From assembly GCF_000425885.1 (NCBI RefSeq), contig NZ_AUEH01000002.1, positions 62,001-126,000 on the forward strand: a DNA stretch of 64,000 bases, in the 5' to 3' direction. Each line of letters begins with the position of its first letter. Within the stretch, counting starts at the first letter, position 1. The notes beneath the pieces were generated by a model. It was not told the DNA's origin and did no database searches. It saw nothing but the letters and a program-made list of their open reading frames with translations. This DNA comes from Schleiferilactobacillus harbinensis DSM 16991 (GTDB lineage: Bacteria > Bacillota > Bacilli > Lactobacillales > Lactobacillaceae). This document shows positions 63,397 to 64,000 of this stretch, piece by piece. The position numbers were made by a program, and so were the translations under genes.

Positions 63397-63696
63397 CTAA
63401 CTGATTTCTGTTCGGCGCATATCCATGGGAATCGATACTTCCGCCAAATGATGACCACGGACCAGATCAACTTCGTTCTGCTTCGCCTTGCACAATTTAT
63501 CTAAGACATAATCGATTTCGGCGTCCAAAATATTGCGCCGCTCATTCGTCAGCAATATTTCCTGATGTGCCGGCGCCTGGGTATATACGACCGTCGTCGG
63601 CCCCAGTGAGTACACCTTCACGAATTGGGCATCGGTCGCTGATAGCTGTTGCGCTACCAGATGGGAATAACTATTGGTGATATCAATGAGACGCAT
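63397..63696 (-). CDS. DUF1827-family protein
   Basis: 99 residues from ATG at 63696 with GGGGTGG ahead. MRLIDITNSYSHLVAQQL and VYSLGPTTVVYTQAPAHQEILLTN are the DUF1827 pattern of lactobacilli and enterococci. Small, soluble, function unknown. Cotranscribed with the MucBP-like gene by spacing. A terminator separates it from the gene at the window edge. Confidence 0.85.
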   Translation of the reverse strand: MRLIDITNSYSHLVAQQLSATDAQFVKVYSLGPTTVVYTQAPAHQEILLTNERRNILDAEIDYVLDKLCKAKQNEVDLVRGHHLAEVSIPMDMRRTEIS

Positions 63697-63858
63697 TGCT
63701 TTTCCACCCCTATCCAAGAAACTCCGTTCACAAATCTATTATAGAAGAAAAACGCGCATGGGGAAACCAAGAAACACGAAAACACCGTGGTTTTCGTGCG
63801 TTTCCCCCAAGCGGTCGTGATACTCATCATGTTACACCAAATACCGCCGGAAGAGAAC

Positions 63859-63900
63859 AAAACGGCCATCTCCAGCGATTGGGCCGGAGATGGTCGTTTT
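63859..63900 (-). terminator. Terminator after the gene at the window edge
   Basis: AAAACG-G-CCATCTCC and GGAGATGG-T-CGTTTT form a long near-perfect stem with A/T runs on both sides; it lies 25 bases past the stop at 63925. Confidence 0.88.
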
Positions 63901-63924
63901 ATCAAGGTACTTCAATTACATTAA

Positions 63925-64000
63925 TTACTTTTTAGCAGAATCCGCTTTGGCATCCACGGCTGCTGCAGGACTGTCGCCGCTGATGGTGATTTCGCCGTCA
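63925..64000 (-). CDS. C-terminal end of a protein cut by the window edge
   Basis: The minus-strand frame ends ...DGEITISGDSPAAAVDAK, then ADSAKK and TAA at 63925-63927. The Ala/Asp/Lys-rich tail and the terminator 25 bases downstream support a real gene end. Too short to identify. Confidence 0.6.
   Translation of the reverse strand, partial: DGEITISGDSPAAAVDAKADSAKK

Overview
The window is a gene-dense, GC-rich stretch of chromosome from a low-GC-phylum (Bacillota) lactic acid bacterium. The family is well supported: gene orders yvlBC-like genes/hprK/lgt, phoPR-pstSCABB-phoU, ftsEX-prfB-secA-hpf-comFC-comFA, tagO, rny-recA-cinA-pgsA-rodZ-ymfI-ymfH-ymfF-ftsK and rluD-nadK-relQ/spxH/coiA-mecA-spxA, plus DUF1149 and DUF1827 proteins. 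By eye GC is above half, high for Lactobacillaceae, so a high-GC genus near Lacticaseibacillus or Schleiferilactobacillus is my guess, with low confidence. No rRNA, tRNA, prophage, insertion sequence or CRISPR array was seen.

Layout. 1-3.5 kb: envelope stress genes (DUF4097, PspC, small membrane protein), HPr kinase and the start of lgt. 3.9-11.2 kb: phosphate uptake (pstSCAB1B2, phoU) with its two-component system and a row of 11-bp-spaced PhoP-type boxes before pstS. 11.3-17.4 kb: ftsEX, prfB with its programmed frameshift, secA and hpf. 17.5-20.2 kb: comFC-comFA and a YigZ protein. 20.3-33.5 kb: tagO, rny, recA (LexA box), cinA, pgsA, rodZ, an SDR, two M16-like proteins and ftsK. 33.6-43.4 kb: DUF1149, trmL, corA, a zinc-free S14, an AI-2E-type exporter, an orphan sorbitol-type PTS IIA, a lactonase, uppP, cutC, rluD, nadK and relQ. 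43.7-47.1 kb: spxH, coiA, mecA, spxA. 47.4-56.7 kb: an MBL-fold hydrolase, an unknown gene, a Bce-like peptide-sensing/ABC module, lepB and a second ABC exporter with a frameshifted permease. 56.9-64 kb: copYB, azlCD, an Mga-like regulator, a MucBP-like protein without a visible signal peptide and a DUF1827 gene.

Three signals go beyond routine annotation. (1) The same motif, TTGCGTAAT followed by (G/T)TAA, lies 25-35 bases before comFA, cinA and coiA and was noticed nowhere else, so it looks like a competence promoter element. (2) Two families of dispersed intergenic repeats (A, about 100 bp; B, about 200 bp) differ between copies by paired, compensating substitutions on both arms of their stems, showing that the folded form is maintained. 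(3) A good promoter and a terminator with no gene between them (35.08-34.94 kb, minus strand) define a candidate small RNA of about 110 nt. A likely frameshift in a seven-A run splits one ABC permease, and three perfect inverted repeats lie upstream of spxA.
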